Source: Cryptomeria japonica
Lineage: Eukaryota; Streptophyta; Pinopsida; Cupressales; Cupressaceae
Direction of reading: 5' to 3'
NCBI RefSeq assembly: GCF_030272615.1
Contig: NC_081413.1
Coordinates: 142,999,976 to 143,063,975, forward strand
Length of the DNA stretch: 64,000 nt
Shown one piece after another: positions 34,543-47,148 of the stretch (positions are counted from its first letter, which is position 1; each line of letters starts with the position of its first letter). Made by a program: the position numbers and the translations under genes. The notes under the pieces were generated by a model. It had not been told where the DNA came from. It was given only the letters and a program-made list of their open reading frames with translations, and did not search any database.

Positions 34543-34933
34543 TTGAGTCCGGTGAAAGCATCAATTCGATGACTCTACAGAATATCTTTTAGGAGTTGAT
34601 GCTGATTTACACACTTTAGGATGTTTTCTAAAGGTGTATAGGAAATAATATAGGGAACAGGAATTGAATACATAAATGCTTTGACCGAGACTAAAGTTGA
34701 CACATAACAACAAAAAATCACTTCATACAGGAAGAAATTATGTTTTAGTTCTTTACTTTTTGGCATTTTTGTGAAAGGGGGAGAAGACTGAGGAAAAAGC
34801 AAGACTCGAGAAGAGGAGAAGACTAATGTATGGGGGAGAATTCTGATGACAGAAGGAGAGCATTTCAGTGTTTCAGAATCTCACAGCAATCCGAATCAAT
34901 TAGGTCCAATCAATTGGTTTTTCCATCAATGCC

Positions 34934-34945
34934 AAAGGGGGAGAT
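34934..34945 (+). other. Copia A polypurine tract
   Basis: AAAGGGGGAGAT directly precedes the 3' LTR, the standard site for plus-strand priming. Confidence 0.85.
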
Positions 34946-36478
34946 TGTTGGCATTTGGCATTATAACGGACAAGGAGAGATTGTTGGCATTTCAATGAGG
35001 ATATTGAGAAGGTTGTTGATGATTATGGATATAACTGATTAAGGATGTTTACTATCTTAATATTATTATTTTGTCATTGATGTCAAGTAATTGATTTTCT
35101 AATTCAGTATGATGTTGCCATATCTTGAGAAGTATGATTTGATGAGTATAAAGATGTCGGTAAAAGACACAGAAATAATATGATGAATAAGGGGAGAAAT
35201 AAGTTATTCAATGGGCAACTATTACTGAGCTAGACAATGATGAGATCATGATGATTAGATTGTTTTGATATCCTACATATGTTATTGATTGAAAGGTTAA
35301 TACTATACTATGTTACCGAGCAAAGAACCTAGTCGATAAACCCTAAGGAACCTAGTCGGTAAACTCTAAGGTTATCGCTATCGGTTAATGAAGGTAGATT
35401 GTCTACCCAGTGAAGTTTAGTATTTACCGAGTTGCAACCGAGTAATAATAGAATACATTAAATGATTGCATGCATTATTTAATGAAGGAAGTTGATGAGT
35501 TGGCTATGATTAAATGATTGGTATGTGGTGAATGAAGTTTGTTAAAGAATCTATGGAAAAGGAAAATTGACAGGAAGATCTACAGCTTAGATTGAACCGC
35601 AATACCCTAGCACAAGTTCCAAGAAATGTATGCAAGTTCTGAGGAAGGGTAAAACATTTTTAGATCAAAGGATACATTGAACCTGGACAATGTTTGAAGA
35701 TCTGATGGCTATGATTGATCATGGGAAATGTGATCAAGGAGATTAAGCAGTTGACGAATTGTTTATAAATAGGGAACTATTGATAAACAATGTATGCGGG
35801 CAAGTGTATGCATAGGGATGCTACATAGTAATTACCGAGCATAGAAGCTTGGAGATCTATTTTGAATAATAGAGTATAGAGCCCAGCAAATGGACAAGAT
35901 TAGTTCTATGTCTATATTGTATTGAGCAAATAAGAATCTGCTTTAGCATTTTAGATGTGAAGTTGCAGATAGATTTTTATTACTGTTATTTAGTGAAGTG
36001 ACAAAAAATCTCTTAACCGAGTGGACTTAACAGTCTTATTTGTAAAATCCTCTAGCAAGGTGACATTCTGATTGAGTGTTTGAAATCCTTTAACAAGGTC
36101 ACTTCTAACAAGGTGAAGATCCTAATAGATCTGAGGGAAATCCCTTAACTAGGTCACATCTAGCAATGTGTTTTGTAATCTTTAATAGGATTTGTTTTTA
36201 ACCGAGCATACTCTAGAAGAGTATATTTCTTAGTGGGTCTAAAATCCCACTGTGGTTTTTCCCTATTTGGGTTTCCATGTTAAATCCAATGTTATGAGTG
36301 TTATGATGTTTATATACTTTTGAGTTTGCATGTTTAGCAGTTTTGGTTATATTACTGAAGTATATGTTACCGAGGTTGAATCTGATTTCATTATAGAAGA
36401 TTAAGTTTGTATGATTCACCCCCCCTCTCATCTTATTAGCTTGGCATCTGTACTTATCTTTAAGTATCAGAACTATCA
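34946..36478 (+). repeat. Copia A 3' LTR
   Basis: Begins TGTTGGCATTTGG and ends AACTATCA; it is 7 bp shorter than the 5' copy. The GATGT duplication follows at 36,479. Confidence 0.9.
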
Positions 36479-36483
36479 GATGT

Positions 36484-37392
36484 GCCATAGGTGACTACTG
36501 CTAATAACATAGCATCGTTTCCTAGATCTTCTCGTATTGCTAGTATGGGAACATTGCGGGCCACAGTCGTGATGAGCAATGAAGAAATGCTTCCCTTAAA
36601 GATACAAAAGGTTCCAAGTACTTTAAAATTATTATAATATATACTCTAATTGTAAATTACTTTATGATCACTCATTTTGGACTAATATTGATCCCATGAA
36701 TTTTTTGCAGGCAATGATATTTTCTGTAAACATCTTAGTGACATTGCATTGCAGATATTTGGGCCCACCATATGTAAAAGGTGGTACATCATATGTGAAC
36801 TAAACCTTATCCACTTTTGATTTCATATCATTGCTAGAATACTTTTCCTTTGATCCATTTCTTGAAGTGTAATAAATGTAGCTTCAATTCATTTCTGAAT
36901 CTAACAGGTTTATTTTTGCTTTAAAAGGTGGAATGACCAAGAAAAAAGGTTAAAAGATGAATTGACAAACCAAATAGTTGAGTGGTTTGGAAATGACACC
37001 TTTGACAAAACCAAGCTCCTTGAAAAAGCTGGCACATATCTAAAGTATGTGAGGGACCAATATAGGACCCATTTGGAGAGGAACCTAAAGTACGAGCATC
37101 CCCCCATGAGTCTAGAGAGGGAGTGGAAGGACCTAATTTTGGATGCCAAGGAGAGAATTGAAAGGAAAAAAGGAAATACACCAATAGATGCCAGAAGAAG
37201 GTATGGGATACTATTAAGAATGTAATTATGTACTAATTAATTACTCTTTATATTTATATAATCTAACATATTTCAAACTTTTTATAGACTGAGTGACACG
37301 TCAAAGGAAACCAAGGCAAGGCAAGAAAAGCACGGGCAACACAAACTCGGCTCTGGTGGTTACATGAAACTTGCTACACAAATTGTAAGTAT
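36484..37392 (+). pseudogene. Second CACTA gene, middle part (Transposase_24-like)
   Basis: The exon split by copia A resumes with a stop after VP, then VTTANNIASFPRSSRIAS. An exon at about 36,910-37,199 encodes a charged helical region (WNDQEKRLKDELTNQIVEWF, KAGTYLKYVRDQYRTHLERN). The next (about 37,288-37,384) reads KARQEKHGQHKLGSGGYMKL. The EK...H..GSGGY pattern resembles the plant Transposase_24 family found in CACTA and related elements. A GTAAGT donor lies at 37,385; copia B starts eight bases later. The last 80 bp are duplicated on the far side of copia B. Confidence 0.75.
37313..37392. repeat. 80-bp host duplication, left copy, flanking copia B
   Basis: Eighty bases beginning AAGGCAAGGCAAG and ending TTGTAAGTAT recur at 45,063-45,142 with three substitutions. 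The copies border copia B on both sides, in place of a 5-bp duplication. Confidence 0.9.
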
Positions 37393-38896
37393 TGATAGTT
37401 CTGATACTTAATATAAGTACAGATCCAATAGCCAACAAGATGAGAGGGGGGGATGAATCATACAAACTTAATCATCCATAAAAACATCAGATTCAACCTC
37501 AATAACATATATATTAGTCATATAACCAAAAACTATCAAACATGAAAACTCAAAAGCATATGAACAATATAAACCTCATAACACCAGATTTAACGTGAAA
37601 ACCCAAATAGGGAAAAACCACTGTGGGATTTCAGACCCGCTAAGAAATATACTCTTCTAGAGTATGCTCGATTAAAAGAAAATCCTGTTAAAGATTACAA
37701 ACACATTGCTAGATGTGACCCAATTAAGGGATTTCCCTCAGATCTGTTAGGATCTTCACTTTGTTAGAAGTGACCTTGTCAAAGGATTTCAAACACTCAA
37801 TCAGAATGTCACCTTGCTAGCGGATTTACATATAAGACTATTAAGTTCACTCGGTTAAGAGATTTTCTGTCACTTTCACAAAATAACAGTAATAAAATCT
37901 ATCGGCAACTTCACATCTAAAATGCTAAAGCAGATTCCTATTTGTTCAATACAATCTAGACATAGAACTAATCTTGCCTATCTGTTGGGCATCAATACTA
38001 TGTTATTCTAATAGGTCTTCAAGCTTCTGTGCTCAGTAATCACTATGTAGCATCCCTGTGCATACACTTGCTCGCATACCTTGTTTATCAACAGTTTCCT
38101 ATTTATAAACTATCTTCTAACTGCTTAATCTTCTTGATCATATTTCCCATGATCAATCATAGCCATCAGATCTTCAATCTTGTCTAGGTTCAATGTATCT
38201 TTCGATCTGAAAATGTTTTACCCCACCTTGGAACTTGCATATTCACCTTGGAACTTGTGTTAGGGTAATGCAGTTCAATCTGAGCTGTAGATCTTCCTGC
38301 TGACTTTCCATTGCCTTAGATTTGTTAACAAACTTCTTCCATGGCTTACCAATCATTGATCCGCTCCAGCTCATCAACTTCTTTCATTAAATATCACATG
38401 TAAACATTTAATGCATTCTGTTATAGCTCGGTTGTAACTCGGTGAATACTAAACTTCACTCGGTAGACATTCTACCTTCATTAACCGATAGCGATAACCT
38501 TAGGGTTTACCGACTAGGTTCTTTGCTTGATAACATAGTATTAACCTTTACATTTTACAAAATATGTATGATGTTAAAACAATCTAAAACATCATGATCT
38601 CATCATTGTCTGACTCGGTAGTAGTTGCCCATTGAATAACTTATCCCCTTATTCATCATATTCTTTCCTGTGTCTTTTACCGACTTCTTTATAATCTTCA
38701 TATCATACTTCTCAAGATATGGCAACATCATACTGAATTAGAAAATCAATTTCTTGACATCAATGACAAAATAATAATATCAAGATAGTAAAACATCTTT
38801 AATCAGTTATGTCCATAATCATCAACAACCTTCTCAATATCCTTATTGAAATGTCAACAATCTTTCATTGTCTATTATAATGTAATATTGCCAACA
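37393..38896 (-). repeat. Copia B 3' LTR
   Basis: Runs from TGATAGTTCTGATACTT to ATTGCCAACA. The minus-strand polypurine tract lies immediately to its right (38,897-38,910, complement CCAAAGGAGGAGAT). Confidence 0.9.
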
Positions 38897-39380
38897 ATCT
38901 CCTCCTTTGGCATTGATGGCAAAACCAATTGATTTGACCTTTAAAAGATTCAGAGTGTTGTGATTCTGAAATGTTGAAATGCTCTCCCCCATACATTAGA
39001 CTTCTCTTCTGTTTTCAGTCTTTATTTCAATCTGTAGTCTTTTCTCAATTCTCCCATATATTCTCTTGGTCTTCTCCCCCTTAGGAGGTCTTCTCCCTCT
39101 TGGTAGGTCTTCTCCCCCTTTGACAACAATGCCAAAAAGAAAAGAACTGAAACATAATTTGTTTCTGTAAGAAGTTATTTCCTGCTATTGTGTATCAACT
39201 GAGTCTTGGTCAGAGCATTTGTCTTCAATTCCTATTCCCTGTAACATTCTCTGAATTATTCCAGTATTACTTCTAGTACACTTTTAGAAAAAAAAAACAT
39301 TCTAAAGTGTATCACTCCAGCATCAACTATCCAAAAGATATTCAATAGAGTCATCAAATTGATGCTTTCACTGAACTCAG

Positions 39381-42300
39381 TCAGTGATTAGAAGATAGGG
39401 GTAGGACCCCTAGCTTACTTCTGAGATATTCAAAATTGTCCTTTGGTAGTGGCTTGGTGAAGATATCTGCTATTTTCTCCTTTGTGCTAACATATTCCAA
39501 CACCACTTTCTTCTCTTGAGCTTCTTCTCTAAGATAATGATATTTGATAGATATGTGCTTTGTCTTAGAGTGCATAACAGGATTTTTTGAAATATTAATA
39601 GCACTAGTATTGTCACATAATATAGTTACTGGCTCGATAACTTTCTCATTTATACCTTCCAACAGTTGTTTGATCCATGCAATGTTGGTACAATTTAGTG
39701 TTGTAGCAACATATTCAGCTTCGGCTATTGACTGAGAAACACATCCTTGTTTCTTGCTAAGCCAACTCACTAGTCTTTCTCCTTAAAAGAAAGCTCCTCC
39801 ACTTGTGTTTTTCCCATCATTAATGTTGCCTGCCCAATCAGCATCAGTATAAAATTTTAAATCAAAATCATTTCCTTTCTGATATACTAAGCCATAATCT
39901 TCAGTGCCTTTCAAGTATCTGAAAATTCTTTTGATTGTTGTCATGTGTATTTCCTTAGGATCTGCAGAGATTCTTGCAACAATACTGACTACATGTGCTA
40001 TAGCAAGCCTGCTGTGAACAACATATTGTAGTTTTCCAATCATAGATCGATAAAGTGCCTCATCAATAGATACAGATTCATCATTCTTTGATAGTTTACA
40101 ATTGGTAGTCATAGGAGTACTTACTGGTTTTGAATCCTCCATTCCAAATTTCTTCAAGATTTGCAGTATCCGTAAGCCTATAAAATACTTTATCTCACCG
40201 ATTAATGACATCTCAAATTATTTTCTCATTTCATTTCCAAAGTTCTTGCATAAAGAGTCATTTCCATAAAATATAATATCATCAACAAATATGGCTGAGA
40301 TCAATATTCCATTTTCATCATTCTTCATATACATGTTATTGTTCTCACTTGTCCTTATAAAACCAATCTTAATCAAATAAGAGTGCAATCTCTCATACCA
40401 TGCTCTAGGTGCTTGTTTCAGACCATATAAAGCTTTGTTCAATTTACATACCTAATCTTTATCATTGTTTTCAACAAATCCTTCAGGTTGTTCAATGAAA
40501 ACTTCTTCTTCTAATATTCCATTCAAAAATGCAGATTTGACATCCATTTGATATACCTTGAAGTTCTTGAAAGCAGCATATGCCAACAATGTTCTTACTC
40601 CTTCAAGTCTAGCAACAGGTGCAAAAGTCTCACCATTATCAATTCCTTCTTCTTGGGCATAACCTTTGCAAACTAGTCTTGCTTTATTCCAAATGACCTC
40701 ACCTTTTTCATTTAGCTTGTTTCTGAAGATCCACTTTGTACTGATTACATTTTTGTCCTTCGATCTTGGGACCAGTGTCCATGTGTCATTCTTCTTGATT
40801 TGATCAATCTCTTTTGTCATAGCATTTATCCAATCTTCACTATTAAATGCCTCTTTCACTATTCTCGGTTCAAATTCAGATATCAAACATGTGTTCTATC
40901 TCAGTTTGTTCGTTGTCATCACTAGATCATCCTTATCTCCTATAATCTGACTTGGTGCATGATGTCTTCTGACATACTTGGCTAATACAGGCTCGGTAGG
41001 CTCTATATGATCTTCTTCATCACTCAGTAACTAGATATTTTCTTCATTTTCTTCAATAGTTATCTCAGTAGGACTTCTCGCTTGCACATAGACAAATCCA
41101 TCATAGTCTTCTGGTTCTTTGGAATTTCCTTCATCATTTCTTTCTGCAAATTCATCAATTTTCACATTTGCACTTTCTACTATTTTGTTAGATGATTTGA
41201 TCGGACATTTAAATGCTTTGCTTCTAGAAGAATATCCTAGAAATGTTCCTTCTTCACTTTTCTGATCAAACTTGCCATTTCTATCATCTTTATGAACATA
41301 GTATTTACTTCCAAAGATCTTAAAATAACTTACATTAGGTTTCTTGCCATACTAGATTTCATAAGGTGTCTTCAAAGTACCTTTCTTCAATTGAACTCAG
41401 TTCAAGGTGTAAACAGCTGTGCTTATTGCTTCTCTCCAAAATGTTTGTGGAACCTTCTTCTCAATCATTAGTGTTCTAGCATAATCCACAATAGATCTGT
41501 TTCTTCTTTCAGCTATTCCATTCTGCTATGGAGTTCTCGGTGCAGAGACTAGTCTTTTTATACCATGATCATTGCAAAATAGGTTGAACTCATTAGATGT
41601 GAACTCTCCTCCTCTATCTGATCTAAGACATTTTAGTTGTCTTCCTATTTCATTTTCAACTCTAGCCTTGTACCATTTAAACATTTGAAAAGCTTTTGAT
41701 TTTTCTTTTAAAAACATTACTGACATCATCCTTGAATAGTCATCCACAAGCATTATGAAATACTTATCACCATAATAACTTTGAACTTTCATAGGCCCAC
41801 AAAGATCAATGTGCACAAGATCTAAAATTCCCTTAGAAGTGTAAGACTTGCTTGTAAAGCTTGATCTTGTCATCTTACCCATCAAGCATCCTTGGCACAT
41901 AGCATTCTCAGGTTTTTCAAGACTCGGTAGACCTCTTACTCGGTGCTTCTTACTTGTTTTGATAAGATTATCAAAATTAACATGACAAAACCTTTTATGC
42001 CATAACCAAGTATCATCAATCTTTGCATGAAAACACTTATTGTGATTTGAGTCAAAGTGAAATGTATTACCTTTTGTTTGTGTCCTGGTAGCAGCTAACT
42101 TTCTATTCTTGTCATGAACTTTGACAATTCCTTTCTAAAATTCTATTCAGTAACCTGTGTTGTTTAGCTATGCTACACTCAATAAATTGTATTTCAAACC
42201 TTCAACCCAATAAACATCATTGCATCTTACATTATCAAGAAGTGTTATGGATCCTTTACCTCTTACCGGACATGGTGCATCATTACCAAATCTAACATAG

Positions 42301-43514
42301 CCTCCATCATAATCTTCTAACATAAAAAACTTGTGTTTATCTCCTATCATATGATTCGAGCATCCACTATCTATAATCCAAGAATCATTAGTGTTTATGT
42401 GAGATATTGGGGGTTTTTCTTCATACCTTTCTTCATCTGATCCATCCTTGATAGCCACATAAACAACTTCCTCTGGATCAATCTCATCTGATTTATCATC
42501 GTTAGATTCCTCATCAGCAATTAAGCATGTCTTTCTATCTCTTCTTCTAGAGTCTCGGTATCCTCTGTAATGGTTATCTTTTTGTCTATCATCTAGGTAA
42601 TCTCTCTTTTCAGTAAAATATTTGTCAGGTTAGTTAGAAGCCATATGTCCAATCTTATCACAATTGAAACATTTCAAAGGTAATTTTCCTTTATACTTAC
42701 CTTTGCCTCTCGGTAACCTTTTGGCCAACAGTGCTTCAAACTCTTCTTGCTTTCTAATTTCTTCATACAGTTTGTGTACCTCCTCCATGTTCTTCTGAAA
42801 TATTTCACTTGCTCCACTGTGATCTCCTTCAGAGTACTTATACTTTCTTTTATTGTAATCATTAGATTCATTCAGATGAAAAGAACTAAATGCAGATTCA
42901 ACTTTATTTACCGATGACCCACTGTTATCAAAATTACTTAACTCAAATGCATGTAGCTTACCAATAGTATCATCCAAGGAAACTGGCATATTAGGTATAG
43001 ACCTCAATTCATTGATTGCAGAGACTCGGATTGCATAGGCAGATAGAAGGGTTCTTAACAACTTACTTGTTACATCATTTTCTTCAATAATTCCTCCTAC
43101 TCCTTTGATTTGATTTACAATCTTCTTTAGTCTTGTACTATACTGGGTTATGTTCTCACCTTCATTCATCCTCATAGATTCAAGTTGTCCTCTTAAACTA
43201 TCTACTTTTTGAACATGTTCATCTCCTCCATATACAAATATGAGCTTAGTCCACATTGCCTTTGCATTAGTACATCCTTCTAGATCATTAAACTCTGAAT
43301 CGGTCAATGCAAATGTTATTTCAATCATTGCTTGAATATGTTCTTGCTTCACCTTTATCTCTTCCATAGTTAATGGATAGGTTCTCGGTGCAACAAAATC
43401 ATTCTCCAGATAGTATATAGCATATTCTCCAACTCCTGATAGATGTAGCTTCATCCTTTTCTGCCATGTAGAGAAACTTGACTTATTCAGCTTAGGTGCA
43501 TCCCTCTTATACAT
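39381..43514 (-). pseudogene. Copia B Gag-Pol polyprotein, decayed
   Basis: A single minus-strand frame of about 1,378 codons holds Gag (MYKRDAPKLNKSSFSTWQKR), a knuckle CFNCDKIGHMASN whose last Cys is replaced by a stop region, protease DSGCSNH, integrase (HIDLCGP, SDRGGEFTS), RT with an intact FVDDI box, and RNase H ([17 protein letters not shown] intact). Stops lie near 42,630, 42,165, 41,523, 41,390, 40,887, 40,449, 40,215 and 39,783. An in-frame deletion after GLRILQ removes about 15 residues of RT relative to copia A. There are no frameshifts, so decay is mainly by nonsense substitution. Confidence 0.9.
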
Positions 43515-43563
43515 CTTTGGATCTTTAACTCAAGTTCCTTTAAACTTTCCTTTTGGAGTCCAA

Positions 43564-43578
43564 GGCTCTAATACCAAT
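43564..43578 (-). other. Copia B primer binding site
   Basis: The complement reads ATTGGTATTAGAGCC, one substitution from the tRNA-Met-type site of copia A, adjoining the 5' LTR. Confidence 0.8.
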
Positions 43579-45061
43579 TAATAGTTCTAATACTTAATAT
43601 AAGTACAGATCCAATAGCCAACAAGATGAGAGGGGGGGTGAATCATACAAACTTAATCATCCATAAAAACATCAGATTCAACCTCGGTAACATATATATC
43701 AGTCATATAACCAAAAACTATCAAACATGCAAACTCAAAAGCATATGAACAATATAAACCTCATAACACTAGATTTAATGTGGAAACCCAAATAGGGAAA
43801 AACCACTATGGTATTCTAGACCCACTAAGAAATATACTCTTCTAGAGTATGCTCGGTTAAAAGAAAATCCTGTTAAAGATTACAAACACATTGCTAGATG
43901 TGACCTGGTTAAGGGATTTCCCTCAGATCTGTTAGGATCTTCACTTTGTTAGAAGTGACCTTGTCAAAGGATTTCAAACACTCAATCAGAATGTCACCTT
44001 GCTAGAGGATTTATATATAAGACTGTTAAGTGCACTCGATTAAGAGATTTTCTGTCACTTTCACAAAATAACAGTAATAAAATCTATCTGCAACTTCACA
44101 TTTAAAATGCTAAAGCAGATTCCTATTTGTTAAATACAATCTAGACATAGAACTAATCTTGTCTATCTGTTGGGTATCAATACTCTATTATTCTAATAGG
44201 TCTTCAAGCTTCTGTGCTCGGTAATCACTATGTAGCATCCCTGTGCATACACTTGTCCGCATACCTTGTTTATCAACAGTTTCTTATTTATAAACAATCT
44301 TCTAACCGCTTAATCTTCTTGATCACATTTCCCATGATCAATCATAGCCATCAGATCTTCAATCTTGTCCAGGTTCAATGTATCTTTCGATCTGAAAATG
44401 TTTTACCCCACCTTGGAACTTGTGTTAGGGTAATGCAGTTCAATCTGAGCTGTAGATCTTCCTGCCGACTTTCCATTGCCTTAGATTTGTTAACAAACTT
44501 CTTCCATGGCTTACCAATCATTGATTCGCTCCAGCTCATCAACTTCTTTCATTAAATATCACATGTAAACATTTAATGCATTTTGTTATAGCTCGGTTGT
44601 AAGTCGGTGAATACTAAACTTCACTCAGTAGACATTCTGCCTTCATTAATCAATAGCGATAACCTTAGGGTTTACCGACTAGGTTCTTTGCTTGATAACA
44701 TAGTATAGTATTAACCTTTACATTTTACAACATATGTATGATGTTAAAACAATATAAAACATCATGATCTCATCATTATCTGACTCGGTAGTAGTTGCCC
44801 ATTGAATAACTTATCCCCTTATTCATCATATTCTTTCTTGTGTCTTTTACCAACTTCTTTATAATCTCCATATCATACTTCTCAAGATATGGCAACATCA
44901 TACTGAATTGGAAAATCAATTTCTTGACATCAATGACAAAATAATAATATCAAGATAGTAAAGCATCTTTAATCAGTTATGTCCATAATCATCAACAACC
45001 TTCTCAATATCCTTATTGAAATGTCAACAATCTTTCATTGTCTGTTATAATGTAATATTGC
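43579..45061 (-). repeat. Copia B 5' LTR, outer end truncated
   Basis: Matches 37,393-38,896 with scattered substitutions and a deletion near 44,418. The terminal CAACA is missing and the LTR joins host sequence AAGGCAAGG through the bases CT. Confidence 0.88.
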
Positions 45062-45062
45062 T

Positions 45063-45142
45063 AAGGCAAGGCAAGAAAAGCACAGGCAACACAAACTCAG
45101 CTCTGGTGGTTACATGAAACTTGCTACACGAATTGTAAGTAT
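45063..45142. repeat. 80-bp host duplication, right copy, flanking copia B
   Basis: Matches 37,313-37,392 at 77 of 80 positions. The three differences are CACGGG/CACAGG, CTCGG/CTCAG and ACACA/ACACG. All three are G/A transitions. Confidence 0.9.
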
Positions 45143-46087
45143 CTCATGTAAACTCCTATATTGTCTCAAAATACTAATAAATTGCAAACATTTTTTTCCT
45201 ATCAAACAATGCAAGCAAAATTCATGGTACCAAGCAAAAATATAGGGCTCTAAATTCAATAGAGCGCCCATAGAAGATGACAAGAGAATTGCCTACTAGC
45301 AAGGCTATTTAGCCGTGGCTGATCGGCTATGAGAATTTAGTGGGCATACACAACTTTCGAGTGCATCCGTCACACAGGTAAATATGCTAAATGAAAGTTG
45401 TTTCAAATTGAATACTTTACCAATAATCTAATTGATGTTGAGTTCCAACATAAAGTGACTACATTTTTTTTAAATAAGCAAGCAATAATAACAGTGTGCA
45501 TGTCATTGGAATGCGGCCTGCTAATTGACAAAAACCACCTACACATGAAGGTCTAGATGTGCATCCCAGTAGTCGAGGTATTCATTTGCTATTCAAATTT
45601 ATTTATTTAGATATTAATACAATTAAACATCTTAATTTGTAATTAGAGTAGTAATTAATGTAACCTTTCTTGTTAATATTTTAGAGCATGTAGTCGGTGG
45701 TGAGAAAGTGGAGCATGATCTAGGTACAAAACCTCAAGAACGTGATGTTCCCCACTCAGGTAAAGAGGACCATGGTGTTCAGCATGTTGAGGTTGAGGCT
45801 ACACAAAATGATGTGGCCCCATCAAGTAAAGAGCACAACAATTATGTTCTCTAAATTAATGAAATACTTGTAACAATAATAATTTATTTATTTTGAATTT
45901 AACCCATTTCTTTGTTATTGCAGAGGACCCCTCCTCGCTTCAATGTCCTCATCCTCAGTATAGGACTAGGCATACATTGAGATCATGAGCACTTGGTAGA
46001 ACATCTACAGAGGGGGGAAATGATGAAGACACCGATGTTCCACTTAGTCTTTTCATAGCTTCAAAGAAAAAACAAAGAAATAAATGA
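45063..46087 (+). pseudogene. Second CACTA gene, 3' part
   Basis: The first 80 bp repeat the exon end (KARQEKHRQHKLSSGGYMKL) with its donor. Later exon-like blocks lie at about 45,200-45,380, 45,490-45,580, 45,685-45,830 (acidic, with GTKPQERDVPHSG) and 45,924-46,087, which ends IASKKKQRNK and a stop. The final exon has one internal stop (TLRS*ALG). GT and AG junctions fit. The basic C-terminus suits a nuclear DNA-binding protein, but that is inference. Confidence 0.6.
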
Positions 46088-46099
46088 TTGTAATCTAAC

Positions 46100-46350
46100 T
46101 TATTTGATAATGACTAATTTTTATGTGTTAGTGAATGTAATTAGGTGCTAATTAATGGTTATGGATGATATGTGTTAATTAATATTGATGAATGTTGTGT
46201 GTTAATTAATGTTAATCAATGTTATGTGTTAATGAATGTTATGTGATATTAATGAATGAATGCTATATTTTATTAATGGTAGAAAGAATTAATGAATGAA
46301 TGTTATAAGATGTTAACGGGGAATTTAGAGTGATGTTAGGGGGGGGGGGG
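46100..46350. repeat. AT-rich minisatellite-like stretch and a poly-G run
   Basis: Iterations of GTTATGTGTTAATGAAT-like words with variable spacing follow the second CACTA gene. A run of about 11 G lies at about 46,340. No coding content. Confidence 0.5.
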
Positions 46351-47148
46351 AGGGGCCAAATGAGCTTCCACCTTCATGTGGTTGGCCCTGTTAAGTAGAG
46401 AATATTAAACTATTCTCGAAACCAAGCGAAGATCAACAAGGTAACACACTTTTCAATATTTCATTATGTTGCACAGTTAATCTTATTGAATAATATATAT
46501 TGAATCTTAATTGCAGGGTCCAACAGAGCCAACACGAACAACAACACCACAAGTTGCTGGATATAATGAACTCCCATATTGTCTTGTCTGTACACAAACA
46601 ATATGAGTTGCTTCTAGTGTTGATATCCAAGGTGGGACTGCAAAAGTTATGAATATGCCTCATCCTTGTAATTTTTTTTATTACAACTCCTAATTTTTGA
46701 GACTAAACTTTTTGTTCTTGATTTTTATCACTAGTTGTCATAACCTCTAACTTTGATGCTTGTGCCTTAATAGAACTAGATGTTTCTTGTATGTATACTT
46801 GGTCAAGGACTGCATTATGATGCTATAGGGATACAAACTAATATTATTTATTGTAATGAGTTTCACATTTGACATGAGTTTCCCTATGACTGCTATGCAC
46901 ATTTATGTATATACACTATTTTTAGTCTGTATATTGATATTAATTTTGAGAAAATATTACAAAACTCAGAGTATTCTCCATAAGACTAGAAAAAACCTCA
47001 GATAAATTTCTGTAGTGTTTTCTTACAATTACTTGCGATCATTTTTTTAGGAGTCCTGGTATCCATTTATAATAGTATGGATGCATACAAGCTTTGGACC
47101 CTTCAAAAGAAAGTTTGTTACAAACAACCGGTCATTTTCAAGAAGCGG
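46351..47148. other. CACTA 3' intergenic region, nothing recognised
   Basis: AT-rich sequence between the second CACTA gene and the minus-strand pseudogene. A possible acceptor and short open stretch occur near 46,517-46,660, but no domain or repeat is visible. Confidence 0.4.

Larger units (their letters stand above)
28789..36478 (+). mobile_element. Ty1/copia retrotransposon A, 7,690 bp
   Basis: It has two LTRs of 1,540 and 1,533 bp beginning TGTTGG and ending CTATCA, a tRNA-Met-type primer site, a polypurine tract and one polyprotein frame between them. It is flanked by GATGT. LTRs differ at about 5% over the first 180 bp compared by eye. It lies inside an exon of the second CACTA gene, and is the same family as the oppositely oriented element at 37,393-45,061. 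Confidence 0.93.
37393..45061 (-). mobile_element. Ty1/copia retrotransposon B, about 7.67 kb, reverse orientation
   Basis: It belongs to the same family as copia A, with LTRs of about 1,504 bp (left) and 1,483 bp (right), a minus-strand primer site and polypurine tract, and one polyprotein frame. The left end starts TGATAGTT, the proper complement of CTATCA. The right end stops at ATATTGC and lacks the last about 5 bases (CAACA) present at the internal edge of the left LTR. The insertion lies eight bases past an exon end in the second CACTA gene. Confidence 0.92.

Noticed and set aside
46433-46663. 76-codon Cys/Ser-rich minus-strand frame
   Set aside because: It lies in CACTA intergenic sequence, contains no recognisable pattern and has no supporting context.
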